This document shows positions 25,493 through 36,749 of a stretch of 64,000 nt of DNA, piece by piece. The stretch comes from Hepsetus odoe (lineage: Eukaryota; Chordata; Actinopteri; Characiformes; Hepsetidae). The translations under genes and the position numbers were made by a program. Position 1 is the first letter of the stretch; each line of letters starts with the position of its first letter. Location of the stretch: the NCBI GenBank assembly GCA_017165825.1, contig CM029381.1, positions 2,325,054-2,389,053 of the forward strand. The letters are read 5' to 3'. The notes below the pieces were generated by a model that was not told the DNA's origin, did not search any database, and saw only the letters and a list, made by a program, of their open reading frames with translations.

Positions 25493-25650
25493 TTGTCATT
25501 GTACCTGACAGTAAGATCATAGAAGAACGTGATCATGGAAGAACATGTTGACGATAAAGGGATCTTACCTGAAGTGAAGTCTCGGAGCCCTTCGGAGACT
25601 GACCTGCTCTCTCCTCTTGATGGTTTCTCATGACTGTTTATATATCTATT
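25484..25650 (-). pseudogene. Orphan Gig2-type promoter and first exon
   Basis: This stretch closely matches the 5' end of the Gig2-family gene at 29605-29795. It has the same untranslated exon with donor CAG/GTAAGATC (exon end at 25569) and the same TATATAAA box (25637-25644, minus strand). The intron start is also shared, but no Gig2 coding exon follows; the next sequence on this strand is a 38-bp tandem array. By eye, exon 1 differs from the other copy at only two positions over about 50 bases. Confidence 0.72.
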
Positions 25651-25659
25651 TTGCCTTCC

Positions 25660-27350
25660 TTTATGCCTTAATTTATCGTTAGTATCCTAATATAATAATC
25701 AATCTGCATGGTTTTAAATGGCCCACTAGCAAAAATTTGTTCCGTTTTTTTTCTAACATGTGTGTACCATCAGTCGGAAAGTCACTATGACAGCTCTGCC
25801 AGCAGAAGACTGCTTGTTGCATTCGTATTCAAAAAAGAACTCGTTTGGTGCTGTGGGCCTTAAACTGCCTCTGGGATTGGCAACAACCAGCCTAGCAGTT
25901 CAGACCGTCTTTGTAAAGGCCTTTGTAAAGTTGCGTCCATTAGCTCAGTTTAACTGGTTTGATCTGACTGAAATCTGCTGCATGATTAGGGGATCACTGC
26001 CAGGATTTCTGCTTGACTTTATTTGAATTATGTGTGAGGAGGTTCTTCAAATATTGACTTGATTAAGTAGAAGTAATTTTGTAAACCAGTCGATTAAAGA
26101 ACAGCCGTCTTCAAATAGAAAGTAGAAACAGGTCTATAGACCAGTCTATTAAACGCAGTCTTCCAAAACTATTTCGAAATAGCTCTACAGACTTGTCGTC
26201 AGTTGGAGATTAACCTCCTCAGAACGGATCTACTACGTACTGCTCGTGTGTTTTAGCCTGTGGTGACAATCTCTGCTAAATTAAGTAGCTCCACTGATCT
26301 GCACAGCTCACTTCAGTTTTAATAGTCAGTCTAAAAAAAGGGCTGAAAAACCAGTCCTGAGACGAGCCTCTCAGTCACGCTGGCAGGACCGGTCCGTTGG
26401 CTCGGAGGAAAGTGTGGAATTGTGCTCTGTTCTACAGCCTGCACCGTAGAAATGATACGACCCAAGCATTCAGTTTAGGATTATTATCACAGGATTATTT
26501 CTGTTCCCTTCAAGAACTCATACGCCATGTGTGGGCAGCACAAGATGGAACCAGGCATTTTCCCAACTTTTCCCAAAAAATGATTGCATCCTTATTTATT
26601 TTGATCAGAATTCCCCAGCCTACAGAAAGCTGGGCTTTTACGTGAACTAATCTCATTGGAGGGGTCCAAACATCAATCTTTATCAGAACCATTGAGCGTC
26701 AGAGCCCATAGAAGCACTCTAAGGGTGAGTGCATTTTCCTCTCCGTTCCAGATTAAAAGATATCAGTCCTGAAGCAGCAGGCCCGCTCACTCTTCTATGT
26801 CAGGTGAGCATCTCATGATAGTTCTGGCGTTGTTTGATGAGTTTGCTGAAGCTGAACAGGCAGAGCTGGGACAATTTCCAGTAAAGAGTCTACCACTGAC
26901 CCCACAGAGTCAGTGCAAAGATCAGCCAACCAGGAAGCCAGACTCAGGCAGGACACCCATGGCTTTTAGACCTGAGTCTGATTGGATAACTCACCAGCAG
27001 AGAAAATGCCAGCTGGTGGAGGAGGAACCCCAGGAGTAGGTTTCGTCAAAGTTGCAGAAAAAAAAACGACAGGTTTGTCCACCAAACAGACCATCCAGCA
27101 AAGCCTGTCTGTGTTCCCTAAAGACTCAGAAAACCTTCTCCTGCTGCAGAACTCCTGTGAAGAACATCTCTACAGACATCATTCCTGTGAAGGAACGGTG
27201 TAGCCGCAAGCGCCGCCTTGACACGGAGCCCCGGACCCAAACAGGCTCGGACCGAATGCACATCAGAGGGTTCCGGCGACGGAACACGCTCACATGAGAT
27301 GAGTGTGAAGAACTGAGTTTATGAAAGTCTTTAGACCCATCTGATCCTCC
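25660..27350. other. Intergenic sequence within duplication copy A
   Basis: No gene is recognised. Part of it is related to copy B: GTGAACTAATCTCATTGGAG near 26643 matches GTGAACTAATCTCCCTGGAG near 30538. Open frames of 60-90 codons occur (for example 26397-26645 and 26797-27039), but I see no domain, no splice context and no similarity to a known family. Confidence 0.5.
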
Positions 27351-27549
27351 ACACTAAACCTCACCACCTTTTCCTTCCACTCTGACTTCTGGGTAAATTC
27401 AGATCTGCCTTTATTTGTGTACAATCACTTCATATTATTTATCATCAGAGTTTCGTGTTATTTATGTGTTGATTTATTTATTGTATAAGGATGAAAATAA
27501 AAGAAATTCAATCACAGCAATGGAGACACTATCCACAGAGTGTTAATGA

Positions 27550-28625
27550 GGAGGAAGAGGAGGAGGAGGAGGAGGAGGAGGTTTTAATGATGAATATGAA
27601 GGTGAGGAAGTTTAAATGATGAAGGTGAGGAGGTTCTAATGATGAAGATGAAGTTGAGGTTTCAGTGATGAAGGTGAGGAAGTTTTAATGATGAAGATGA
27701 AGTTGAGAAGGTTTCAGTGATGAAGGTGAGGAGGTTTTTAATGATAATAAGGAGGTTTTAATGATGATGAAGATGATGAGAAGGTTTTAATGATGAAGAT
27801 TATGAGGAGGAGGTTTTAATGATGATGAGGATGATAAGGAGGAGGTTTTGATGATGAAGGTGAGGAGGTATCAGTGATCAAGGTGGTATTAATGAAGCTG
27901 GTGAAGAGGAGAAGGTTTTAATGATGAAGATGAGGAGGTATCAGTGATCAAGGTGAGGAGGTTTTAATGATGATGGTGAAGAGGAGGAGGTTTTATGATG
28001 ATGAGGATGATGATGAGGAGGTTTCAGTGATGAAGGTGAGGAGGTTTTAATGATGAAGGTGAGGAGGTATTAATGATGATGGTGAAGAGGAGGAGGTTTT
28101 GATGATGAAGATGAGGAGGTTGCAGTGACGAAGGTGTGGAGGTTTTAATGATGATAGTGAAGAGGAGGAGGTTTTATGATGAAGATGAGGAGGAGGTTTC
28201 AGTGATGAGATGAGGAGGTTTTAATTAGGATGATGAGGAGGAGGTTTTATGATGAAGATGAGGAGGAGGTTTCAGTGATGAGGTGAGGAGGTATTAATGA
28301 TGATGGTGAAGAGGAGGAGGTTTTAATGATGAAGATGAGGAGGTATCAGTGATCAAGGTGAGGAGGTTTTAATGATGATGGTGAAGAGGAGGAGGTTTTA
28401 ATGATGAAGATGAGGAGGTTTCAGTGATCAAGGTGAGGAGGTTTTAATGATGATGGGGAAGAGGAGGAGGTTTTAATGATGAAGATGAGGAGGTTTCAGT
28501 GATGAGGTGAGGAGGTATTAATAATGATGGTGAAGAGGAGGAGGTTTTAATGATGAAGATGAGGAGGTTTCAGTGATGAAGTGAGGAGGTTTTAATGATG
28601 GTGGTGAAGAGGAGGAGGTTTAATG
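27550..28625. repeat. 1.1-kb minisatellite with about 75-bp higher-order repeat
   Basis: The basic unit is 23-29 bp, GATGAAGATGAGGAGGTTTTAAT and variants ending in TTTCAGT or TATCAGT. In the right half three such units form a period of about 75 bp: one with GGTGAAGAGGAGGAGG, one ending CAGT, one with GATCAAGGTGAGGAGG. On the minus strand it lies about 300 bp past the Gig2 stop codon, so it may lie in or near that gene's 3' flank. Confidence 0.9.
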
Positions 28626-28807
28626 ATGCAAATGAGAATTTTAGTAACGATTTTATTCTGAAAATTATTTTAAAATTATTTTTAACAGTTAACAGTTGGC
28701 TATGGTTGCTATGCAACGTCACTAAACATCAGTACAGAATCGGGTCAACAAAAAGACAACGCTGATTATTAGTTGACACTATTTTAAAAAAATTTTCATT
28801 CTTAGTT

Positions 28808-28813
28808 TTTATT
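28808..28813 (-). terminator. Candidate poly(A) signal of Gig2-family gene
   Basis: AATAAA on the minus strand (TTTATT on plus), about 125 bp beyond the stop codon at 28936. A second TTTATT occurs near 28650. No strong downstream GT-rich element was checked. Confidence 0.45.
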
Positions 28814-28935
28814 AGATGATTGATGCCGGTCAGTACAGACGGATGTTTTGAGAGATAAGGACACTGATCACATTGTTCAAAGTCAGTTTTGTTCTTCACT
28901 CTTCACTTTGGCCTAAATTGGGAATAAACTAATGC

Positions 28936-29445
28936 TCATCTTCTATTCGGCAAGATGTCCAGGACCTTGATGCGGTGAGGGTTGTACACGCAGTCCTCCT
29001 CCAGTCCGCTGGGAGTCATCCCACAGTTAGGAGGGACCCAGGCCGTGTCGTAGCCGTAACAGTGCCAGGTTTTCTGCATGGGGTGGCCTTGGTAATCGAT
29101 CTTCTTCACCTTGCCCACTCGAACCTTCAGCTTCAGCACGGCCAGCTTCTTCCCTCCCGACTGCAAAGGGTATCGCCGGGCTTTCTCGAAGCTGCGGCTG
29201 ACGTAGACGCCGCGGCCCAGCATGCCGTCGGGGGACTGTTTGAAGCCTCCTTGTTTGATCTTGTGAGCGCTGTCCATCGTGGTTCCATGGTACATGGTGT
29301 TAGCCTTCTGAGCGTAAGCCTGCTGAGCCCTGCTGCACCTTGCAGTGAACAGCGCCATCTCCGCCTCGCCTTCGTCCCCAGAGTCCTCCGCCTGCTCCAG
29401 GTCCACCTGGTACTCTTCAAGCATCTTCACGTCTTCCTCCTCCAT
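28936..29445 (-). CDS. Gig2-family PARP-like protein
   Basis: A 169-residue protein encoded in one exon. The C-terminal two thirds is a small PARP-like fold: MYHGTT (H of the PARP H-Y-E motif) at about residue 52, then GGFKQSPDGMLGRGVYVSRS with the tyrosine of the triad, and a C-terminal GLEEDCVYNPHRIKVLDI segment with acidic residues and conserved NP. The N-terminus is acidic. This matches fish Gig2 proteins, known as interferon- and virus-inducible and thought to be antiviral. Whether they transfer ADP-ribose is unsettled. The start (29443-29445) lies about 30 bases into an exon after a TTTTCTCAG acceptor. The frame is intact. Confidence 0.85.
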   Translation of the reverse strand: MEEEDVKMLEEYQVDLEQAEDSGDEGEAEMALFTARCSRAQQAYAQKANTMYHGTTMDSAHKIKQGGFKQSPDGMLGRGVYVSRSFEKARRYPLQSGGKKLAVLKLKVRVGKVKKIDYQGHPMQKTWHCYGYDTAWVPPNCGMTPSGLEEDCVYNPHRIKVLDILPNRR

Positions 29446-29475
29446 CGTGGCCTCAGGGGGTGATGCAGTTCACAG

Positions 29476-29795
29476 CTGAGAAAAAACATTTGAACTGTTA
29501 AGCTTTTTGAACCTGAAAAGTTCAGTCATGACCGCACATATGGCTCTCCGTGGTTGATCAAGTGCACTCTGTACTCTTGTTTTCTTGAGATATTGTAACA
29601 AAAATGCAGAATCATGTCATTGTACCTGACAGTAAAATTATAGAAGAAAACGATCATAGAAGAACACGATCATGGAAGAACACGATCATGGAAGAACATG
29701 ATCATGGTTGACGGTAAAGGGATCTTACCTGAAGTGAAGTTTCGGAGCCCTTCAGAGACTGACCTGCTCTCTCCTCTTGACTGTTTATATACACG
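29476..29795 (-). promoter_or_regulatory. Gig2-family gene promoter, exon 1 and intron
   Basis: On the minus strand TATATAAA lies at 29784-29791. An untranslated first exon follows and ends at 29729 with donor CAG/GTAAGATC. A 253-bp intron (29476-29728) ends at TTTTTTCTCAG. The intron contains about four tandem copies of a 16-base unit, GATCATGGAAGAACAC. I looked for a canonical ISRE upstream (about 29795-29900) and saw only scattered GAAA half-sites. Confidence 0.65.
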
Positions 29796-29799
29796 GCGG

Positions 29800-32050
29800 A
29801 CCTGAAATGAACCCTTTCATGCTTTATCAGCTGAGTCAACTACACAGATATACTCCCTTCCCTGGAACTCGATACGACATGCATTCCTTTTTTATACACC
29901 CGAGAGCCAACATGAGCTCCAGAAACACTCATTTGTTCGGATTCATGTGAACCATTCTTCAGAAAGGACATGCGCTTCTTTTATATGTTTTCTTTTAGGC
30001 ATTAGTAACATCTGCCTCAAAGATATGAGAGCTGATTGTGTTTTTCAGTGATCTGATCTTTTATAGAAGACGAGTAGATGTAGATGCTCGGTATGACAAC
30101 AGGAACTTTCATCTCCACCAGCTTTCCAGCTGCTGAAGCACCTTCAGCAGCCTGTAGATGATCTCTAGTCCTTAAAATCTCTGTTCTTGCTCCAGATGCA
30201 ATCCTGACTCTTCTTGAAATGAATGAATGATGGAGAACAGTGTTCTTGTGTCAAAATGTGTGCAGCAGTCGTCGTGAATTAAATAAATTGTTAACCGTTT
30301 AAAAGCAAAAAGGAGATGTGTGACAGCAGCCCTTTGATCAACTTTTATCTCAACCAGTTTTCCAGGGCGTGTGCATGTAGCTGTTGTTTCGATGGCCGGA
30401 GTGTGACTGAAGCATCTTTATGGCCCTGTGTATTATCTCCATTTCTTTAACGCTTGCACTATAAACACTGATGACATTTCGAGGTATTGTGTTTCTCTTT
30501 TTTTTTTCTTGTTCCTACAGATAGCTGAGCTCTTTTGTGAACTAATCTCCCTGGAGGCGTCCACATGTTTATTTTATTCATAGTTTTCAAAGCCCTGGAG
30601 TTGTAAGAACCCTTGGAACTAAATCACGGCTGAATACATTTTCCACCGGGTCCAAACAAACATTTAGAACACATTTCTGCAGAAAAGAGACAAAGATAAG
30701 GCAATAAACTTCAAAGTTTTGGTCACTTCTGATGCCTATACAGCTCCAGCTACAGTATTTCAGTCGCTAAAAGCTTCACTTTGGGGACGTCTGCATGTGT
30801 CCTGTGGAGAGTCCCTCCCCTTACACTGCCATCTGGATGAAAATGTACAGAAGGACAGACAGCGGTGTATGTCTTCAGTGTGGACTGGTCAATAATGCTG
30901 CCGCTCGAGAAACTGAAATGCTCCTCACTGTCAAAGGGCTGTGATAATGAGCTAAAGCTGTATGTTTACTGCAAAAAGACAAGAACTACTGGTGTCCATT
31001 CTTTCATTCCCTCCCTAGAGGCAGAAACACCTCAACCAGCATAGATCCACCATCTCCTCTGGGCTTTGTTTCTCTTTTTGGGATTCAGTAAAAGTTCAGC
31101 ATCATCGGTTAGTTCGTCCAATTACACAACAAGTAGACAGCGGTTCTGGTGAACTACTGGGCTGATGTGTAGAAATCACTGGACTTTTGGTTTGAAGCAC
31201 CTTCATGGGGCTGTAGTTCTCTTATTTGTGCTCCTTGAACAAGCTGCCCTTTCTCTTCAAGTTCAAAGCTCTGGCAGTGCAGTGAGAAGGTGTGTTTTAG
31301 AAGGAGTTTGGCTATCAGGTGAGTCATGTTTCTTCAGGACAGGTGTGTTGATTGCATTATGACTGTCTGTAAAGAGTTCAACAGGCCTGCCATAAACCGT
31401 CTTGAGAGCTGCTCTCAACTGACAAACTGATGAGCCTAATATACATTAACTTATCTTCAGTGACACGAATGAAATCCAGTTCCACTCCAAACAGAGGACT
31501 AAAGAAAGATAAAGACCTGCAAAGTTAGCCAGGTATGGGTCTGGATTAGGGTAGTACCTCTCTAGTTTTTGTTTTACATATTTTATAAAAACATAAAGTG
31601 TTGAACTGAAATATCCCAAAGGTCTAAAAATAAATTTTTATTCAACTTTTTAATTCAGGACTGTGAAACGTGAGACAGGTGGTGGCCCTACTTTAACTTG
31701 TTTCCAGAAGATCACTGCAGTCGCTGGGGCAGGTACCGTACATTTCTCTGTCCCGTATGAGAAATGGGGACATTGAGGGACCACAGGTCTGATTCACCGC
31801 ATCATCTTTCAGATTTCCCACGAGGTTTGTTCCGTCAGTGATGATTTCAACCTGCCTGATTTTACTTATTTACTTTATTAATTGGTTATATAAGGTGTTA
31901 TTCAGGTGGTGGATTGTTCTTGTTAGGCATGATAATGATTTATATGTATAAGAGGATATGATCTAAAATTTCATCAGATTTTCACACAAGTGAAAAGTAT
32001 GTAGATTCAAATACATATACAATTACATCCTTCCTTAAGTGCCTTCTGTG
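29800..32050. other. Intergenic region without recognised gene
   Basis: The left part (to about 30640) includes sequence related to duplication copy A. No domain-bearing frame, RNA gene or clear transposon is visible in 30640-32050. Confidence 0.5.
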
Positions 32051-32605
32051 AACGTTTTTGCTCATTTTTGATTTAAAGAACAGGAATTTGTCAGATCTTC
32101 ACAACACGTTTGTGAAATTGTCTCATTGCACAAATGAAGGAGCTTTCTTTGGACCTCAGATAAAGAGCCATCGATGCTCATCAGACTTAAAAAACATTAC
32201 AGAGCCGTCTGTTAAGAGTTTGGAGCACAGCAGTTGGCAGTCAGACAGACTATGCACGAATCATGTAAATTGTAGACCATTTTTAGCCTCCTCAGGAGTG
32301 GTCAACCAGCAAAGGTCACTTATAGAGAAAGGTTTTTTCTACCAATTCACAAAGAAATCGAGGGTAACTTAACAACTAAAGGCCTTTCTCACATTGTCCA
32401 CAAGCCGAAAATCTGATTTGTGGCAGATGAGACCAAGGTTTTCACTTTAAATGAGAAGAGTTTTGTTTGGAGAAAGGAAAGAACTTTGGAACCCATCTGT
32501 GAAACATGGTGGTGGTTGTATCAGTCTCAGCTGGGATGGCGGTGAACTGCTTGCTGTGCTTGAAAAGCTTGTAGATCATCTTGCAGGTGATGGCGTGGGT
32601 CCTGC
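32050..32605 (+). mobile_element. Decayed Tc1/mariner-like transposon fragment
   Basis: The DNA text follows a Tc1-type transposase gene through stops and indels. Landmarks are AAACATTACAGAGCCGTCTG, CAGGAGTGGTCAACCAGC, GATGAGACCAAGGTTTTC, GTTTGGAGAAAGGAAAG and GTGAAACATGGTGGTGGT, the last being the VKHGGG motif of the catalytic domain. Inverted repeats were not found. The fragment stops where the retroviral element begins at 32606. Confidence 0.65.
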
Positions 32606-32947
32606 TGTTAGGAAAATCATAAATATTTATTATTGATGATGAACTGTTGTCGGTATCCTTCTTGTTTTACGACTTCTGCAAAGAGCTTGGTACGACAGTT
32701 GACCTTTGTGCCTGAACCTTTCCAGACACAGAATTCCTCTTCTCTGTTTATAATTTTGTAACAAGGAATGTGGGCCAATTACTCTGTAAAATCAGGAAAG
32801 TGAATAAAAGGCTTGCAGAGGGGGAAGCAATTCGGAGGAGGTAACTGGTGTTGGCTGGTGCCTGGCTCCCCTTGCAAGTAAAAACTGCAGATCCTGTGTC
32901 TGGTGTTTTCCTTCGTTCTAGTCTCTGCTTACAGGAATTTTCTGACA
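32606..32947 (+). repeat. 5' LTR
   Basis: Begins TGTTAGGAAAATCATAAAT and ends TTCTGACA. It contains a CCAAT motif (near 32774) and AATAAA at 32803-32808, as expected for U3/R. About 20 differences from the 3' LTR are visible over about 343 bp, so the insertion is old. Confidence 0.9.
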
Positions 32948-32952
32948 GAATT

Positions 32953-32969
32953 TGGTCCTTTGAGCCGGA
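32953..32969 (+). other. Primer binding site resembling tRNA-Tyr
   Basis: TGGTCCTTTGAGCCGGA starts five bases after the LTR. It matches the complement of the 3' end of vertebrate tRNA-Tyr (known acceptor and T-arm sequence) with one mismatch. The identity rests on my memory of the tRNA sequence. Confidence 0.65.
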
Positions 32970-33154
32970 TCGCTACAGATCCGTGTCCCTGCGGAGCACT
33001 TGGAGGACGCTGAAGTCTGTGCACAGCCCACGAGTCTGGGACCGTGGATAAAAGCCCGCCACAGTGAATTCTATGTCGGCCAGTAAGTCTCGAGTTGTTC
33101 CGCTGGACCGGATTGACGCGATCTGAACATCACTTGGTTGAGACGGTGAGAGCG

Positions 33155-33170
33155 TGAGAAAACAGGTAAG
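33155..33170 (+). promoter_or_regulatory. Candidate retroviral major splice donor
   Basis: AAACAG/GTAAGA at 33165/33166 in the untranslated leader is a near-consensus 5' splice site, where a subgenomic envelope donor would be expected. It is not proven to be used. Confidence 0.4.
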
Positions 33171-33269
33171 ACAAGGATTTATGGAAAAGCGCTGAAAGTT
33201 TCAGGGAACCTTAGAAAGACGTCTAGAGAGTCTGGGACTCTAACGGGGATCAGAAGGATTGCCCTAGAA

Positions 33270-33548
33270 GTCTAATTGTACTATCCATCCATCCATCATT
33301 CCATCCATCCATTTTCTGCCACTTGTCCCAAACGGGGTCACGGGGGAGTGCTGGTGTCCAACCCAGCGCACACAGGGCGAGGACGGGGGACACACCCTGG
33401 ACAGGTCGCCAGCCCATCGCAGGGAGGAGCAGGACGGGGACGGCACCTTGCTCAAGGGTACCTCAGGGCAACCCATTGAGAAGGGGTTCGAACCCCCGAT
33501 CCTCCGATCATGTGGCCAATGCCCTAAACACTAGGCCACCACTGCCCC
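33270..33548 (-). mobile_element. Nested repeat: LINE-tail-like segment plus SINE
   Basis: An insertion within the retroviral leader. The left part has a (CCAT)n run, CGGGGTCACGGGGGAGTGC and ACACCCTGGACAGGTCGCC, a text common in fish dispersed repeats. The right part (about 33425-33548) is the same tRNA-derived SINE family as at 23130, reversed, with a B-box region opposite GGGGTTCGAACCCCC. Confidence 0.65.
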
Positions 33549-34429
33549 TGCTAATTGTACTAGTACTAGTCAATTGAGACGCTCCTGAGAAGTAACTAAG
33601 GTGGTTACTATAGACTGAGGTATGTGTTTGCTTGTTTGTCTGTCTGTGTGAATGGGAGAGACCCAGTACTGAAACAGGACAACCCGAAACCTAACGGTGC
33701 GAACATGAAGTTGTCCCTGAGGACTGGACTGGTGATCCTCTCCATGGAGGATTTAGGAGGTGGTTAACAGAATCTAAACCGTTTTTCATCTCTCGGGTTT
33801 AGAACCCCCAGTGGAGGACCGGACTGGACAGTAGGTCTAGCCTAGAAGCTTTGTTCTCCAGAGAGTGATTAACGGCCCAGAGAGGACTTTTCTTGTGACC
33901 CACCACAGTGGACTCATAAGTGCCTTGTTGTCAAATGAAGTAAATGTTTGAGGCAGCCTTGTGAATGTTATTGGGACATTCTAGAGGAATTCAAGTTTGC
34001 AAATATTGTGGCTACAGAGCAACAGGTGTAAAGAAAGAAAAATGAAAAAAAAAAATAGAAAGAAAAGATAAAAGAAAGATTTTAATTAAACCTAGATTCT
34101 CCTGCCTGTGAGGTCTGTCATAAGGAGGGAACGCAAAGACCTAAGTCGGGGACTTAGGCACACCTAGGCAAGGGATTTAGGTGGACCTTGGGGGTAACCC
34201 CGGGTGGGGACCTGTACCTAGAGGACAGTTCAAGAGAACTGAGGTAGATTGGGTCCAACTCTTTCAAGGAAAGGTTGAGAGTAATAAAAGTTTACCTTCC
34301 CTGTCAGTGACGATCGAATGCAATAGGGTAGCGCGCTACTCCTGTCTGGGACAGGAACGGAACTGCGTTGAAATATGGAGACCTCACAGTCACGGGATCT
34401 AGGAAAAGAGATTAAGGGGAATTCACAAA

Positions 34430-35935
34430 GACTGACTGTTATGGGAAATATGGAGAAGTGACTGACCCGACGATATTAGGTAGATTGGTTGTGAAACATG
34501 GGTTTCCTGAAGATGGTTCTTTCAGTACTAAGGTTTTGAAAGATTTACAGAAGAAATTAAAGGAGGAGTGCCAGGAAAAGGTAGAAATGGCATAATTAAG
34601 TAAATAAGTAAATAAGTAAATAAATAATGAAATTATATTATGTAAAATTCACATTATGTAATTATATAATAATAAAAGAAAGAATGGTCAAATTAAAGCA
34701 TCAGAGGCACGTGCAGTGAGACTCAAGGTTGAAGACATCATGCTGCAAGTGCTGCAGCTGCACCTCCCGCCCTGGAGAGACAAATGGGATCCTCCCCGGT
34801 GGCCTAGTGGTTCGGGCGTTAGCCACATGATCGGAGGATCGGGGGTTTGAACCCCTTCCCAATAGGTTGCCCTGAGGTACCCTTGAGCAAGGTGCCGTCC
34901 CCTCACTGCTCCCCGGGCACTTTCAATAGCTGCCCACTGCTGCACGGTGTTTGAGTGTGCATGGGTTAAAAGCAGAGGTCCAATTTCGTTGTGGTTCATT
35001 GTCTGCTGTGCTTTGACCTCGCAATGACAAGGGTTTTCACTTTTATGTGCAAACAAACTTATATCCAAGTGTAGATGCTTTTAAACCACCTGACGGCCCG
35101 GCTACAAATACTAGGGGCCATAAGGGCAAGGTGGGGGAGTGGAGTAAAACAAAGGGAGGACTTCTTAGCCCAGGCGGTTTAGTGAGGGCAATAAACCCCA
35201 ATACTGCAGATGAGTGCCCCATGGTGGAAGTAGCTAATCCAGCCTGGGATCCTAATCATGCAGAGACGGGAGATACAACCATGTTAATATATAGAACCTG
35301 GATCCATGATGAAGTCAACAAAAAAGGCTACTGAATCTGTGACATCTCCAAAAAAGGATGCTAATCAGTGTTGCTCGGATGTGACGAACCTGATCAATTC
35401 GTACCATCTGAACGGCCCTGAAATTCAACAAGTATTCATGGCAATTTTTACAATGGAATGGTTCAGAGTTAGAGGGGACTGGGACCCAATGGACGGGGGG
35501 AATCCTCCCGGGCCCCTAGCCCATAATAACCCACAGCTACTACAGCCAGAGGAGCGACTCCTAAATAGAATCAGAGAAGTATATAGGAAGAGAGCTAATT
35601 ATGCAATTATTAATCAAACCTCCTGTTAGCATGTGGATAAGAAAACATTGTGTCCAGCTTCCCACATACACATTAGATGAGTTCATGAATTATGCCATAC
35701 ATGCAGAGAAAATTACAGAAATAATAAAAAGAAAGATAGATGTTTTCTGGCAAGATGACTGTGAAACGTTTTATCAAGGGAATCAAGGAAGTTGTAGGAA
35801 CAGAGGAAAAGGAAGGTTTAGAGGAGGTTTTAGAGGACGAGGTGGTCGAGGCCGAGGAGATGGTCCAAAGTTAAGAGATGAAGCATGTTATAACTGGAGA
35901 AATGGGACATTGGGCAAAGAATTGTCCTAAACAGA
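34430..35935 (+). pseudogene. Retroviral gag relic
   Basis: Fragments at 34440-34590, 35047-35334, 35306-35629 and 35601-35930 together resemble a retroviral Gag. There is a proline/glycine-rich middle, a capsid-like stretch, then an Arg/Gly-rich nucleocapsid (about 35800-35870) leading into a zinc knuckle. A one-base frame change falls inside the knuckle just after its first cysteine, so the remaining cysteine and histidine positions lie in another frame. A SINE (34799-35045) interrupts the region and stops occur between fragments. Confidence 0.7.
34799..35045 (+). mobile_element. tRNA-derived SINE nested in gag relic
   Basis: Full-length-looking copy in sense orientation. The A-box region is GTGGCCTAGTGGTTCGGGCG, the B-box region is GGGGGTTTGAACCCC (about 34840-34856), the body contains ACCCTTGAGCAAGGTGCCGT and CTGCTCCCCGGGCAC, and the tail is CAATGACAAGGGTTTTCAC. 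It must be younger than the retroviral insertion. Confidence 0.8.
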
Positions 35936-35999
35936 AAATAGAATGACTAGATGGAAAACAGGAAGTAGAACAGAGGGAAGAAGATGGGCCGGATGGTTT

Positions 36000-36600
36000 A
36001 CTAGATTTAGAGGAAATATGTTATGCAGGATATAACAAACCAGACATTACCTTAATAGTTGAAAATAAACCTTACACATGTTTGTGTGACAGCGGGGCCT
36101 GTAGGACAGTAATGAGAGAAGATGTAGACTGGTTGCCAGTATCAGAAGACATCATAAATGTTCGATCTTCTAATGGGCGTATTGAAACCAAATTCTTAAC
36201 TAAACCACTTACAATAACTGACCCTGCTACGGGATCAACCGTCCATGCTCCTGTAGTACTGGCCAGTTGTCCATATAATTTACTGGGTCGGGATGTAATG
36301 GTTAAATTGGATATATGTATCATTCCTGTTGGTAAAGGAGGAATGATTGCAAGACGAAAAGGAGAAAATAGTGACATTCTTTCAGTAAAAGCTGAAGGTG
36401 AGGTCTACTATTTGTGGACTTTAGACTTACCAACTCAAGGGCAAAGCAATATTCCAGGACAATTACTAGAGAAAGCTAGAAAACATGTGAGTAAGGACTC
36501 AGATATGATGAAAGAAGGAGAGTTACATATTGCGATTCAATATGTATATGTTACGTTGAGATTCAAAAGTAATCCAGGATCCGACCCAGCATATGACAAA
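36000..36600 (+). pseudogene. Retroviral aspartic protease relic
   Basis: The frame starting at 36082 has the aspartic protease signature C-D-S-G-A (about 36085-36099), followed by a hydrophobic flap-to-core stretch ending LLGRDVMVKL (near 36280), which matches the conserved G-R-D motif. Upstream of the signature the DNA also stays open in this frame. It runs into polymerase-like sequence and is lost after about 36600. Confidence 0.75.
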
Positions 36601-36749
36601 CTAGCCCACAAACTGGGACCACAAAAAGTATACGTATACAAGGTTACCACAAAGGTATTGCGAGAGCCTACTATATTTTATACTAATATAAATTATAAAA
36701 TATTTTATATTTTATATTTTATACCGCTATACAAAGTTGTTTGGCTAAA

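Noticed and set aside
26397..27297. Open frames of 60-90 codons (for example starting 26397 and 26797) as a novel gene
   Set aside because: No splice context, domain or conserved motif; the lengths are expected by chance, and part of the region is duplicated non-coding sequence.
27550..28625. CRISPR-like array
   Set aside because: The regular repeats have no unique spacers; it is a eukaryotic minisatellite.
28936..29463. Plus-strand open frame of 162 codons opposite the Gig2-family gene
   Set aside because: It is the mirror of a conserved minus-strand PARP-like coding sequence; its own residues show no domain.
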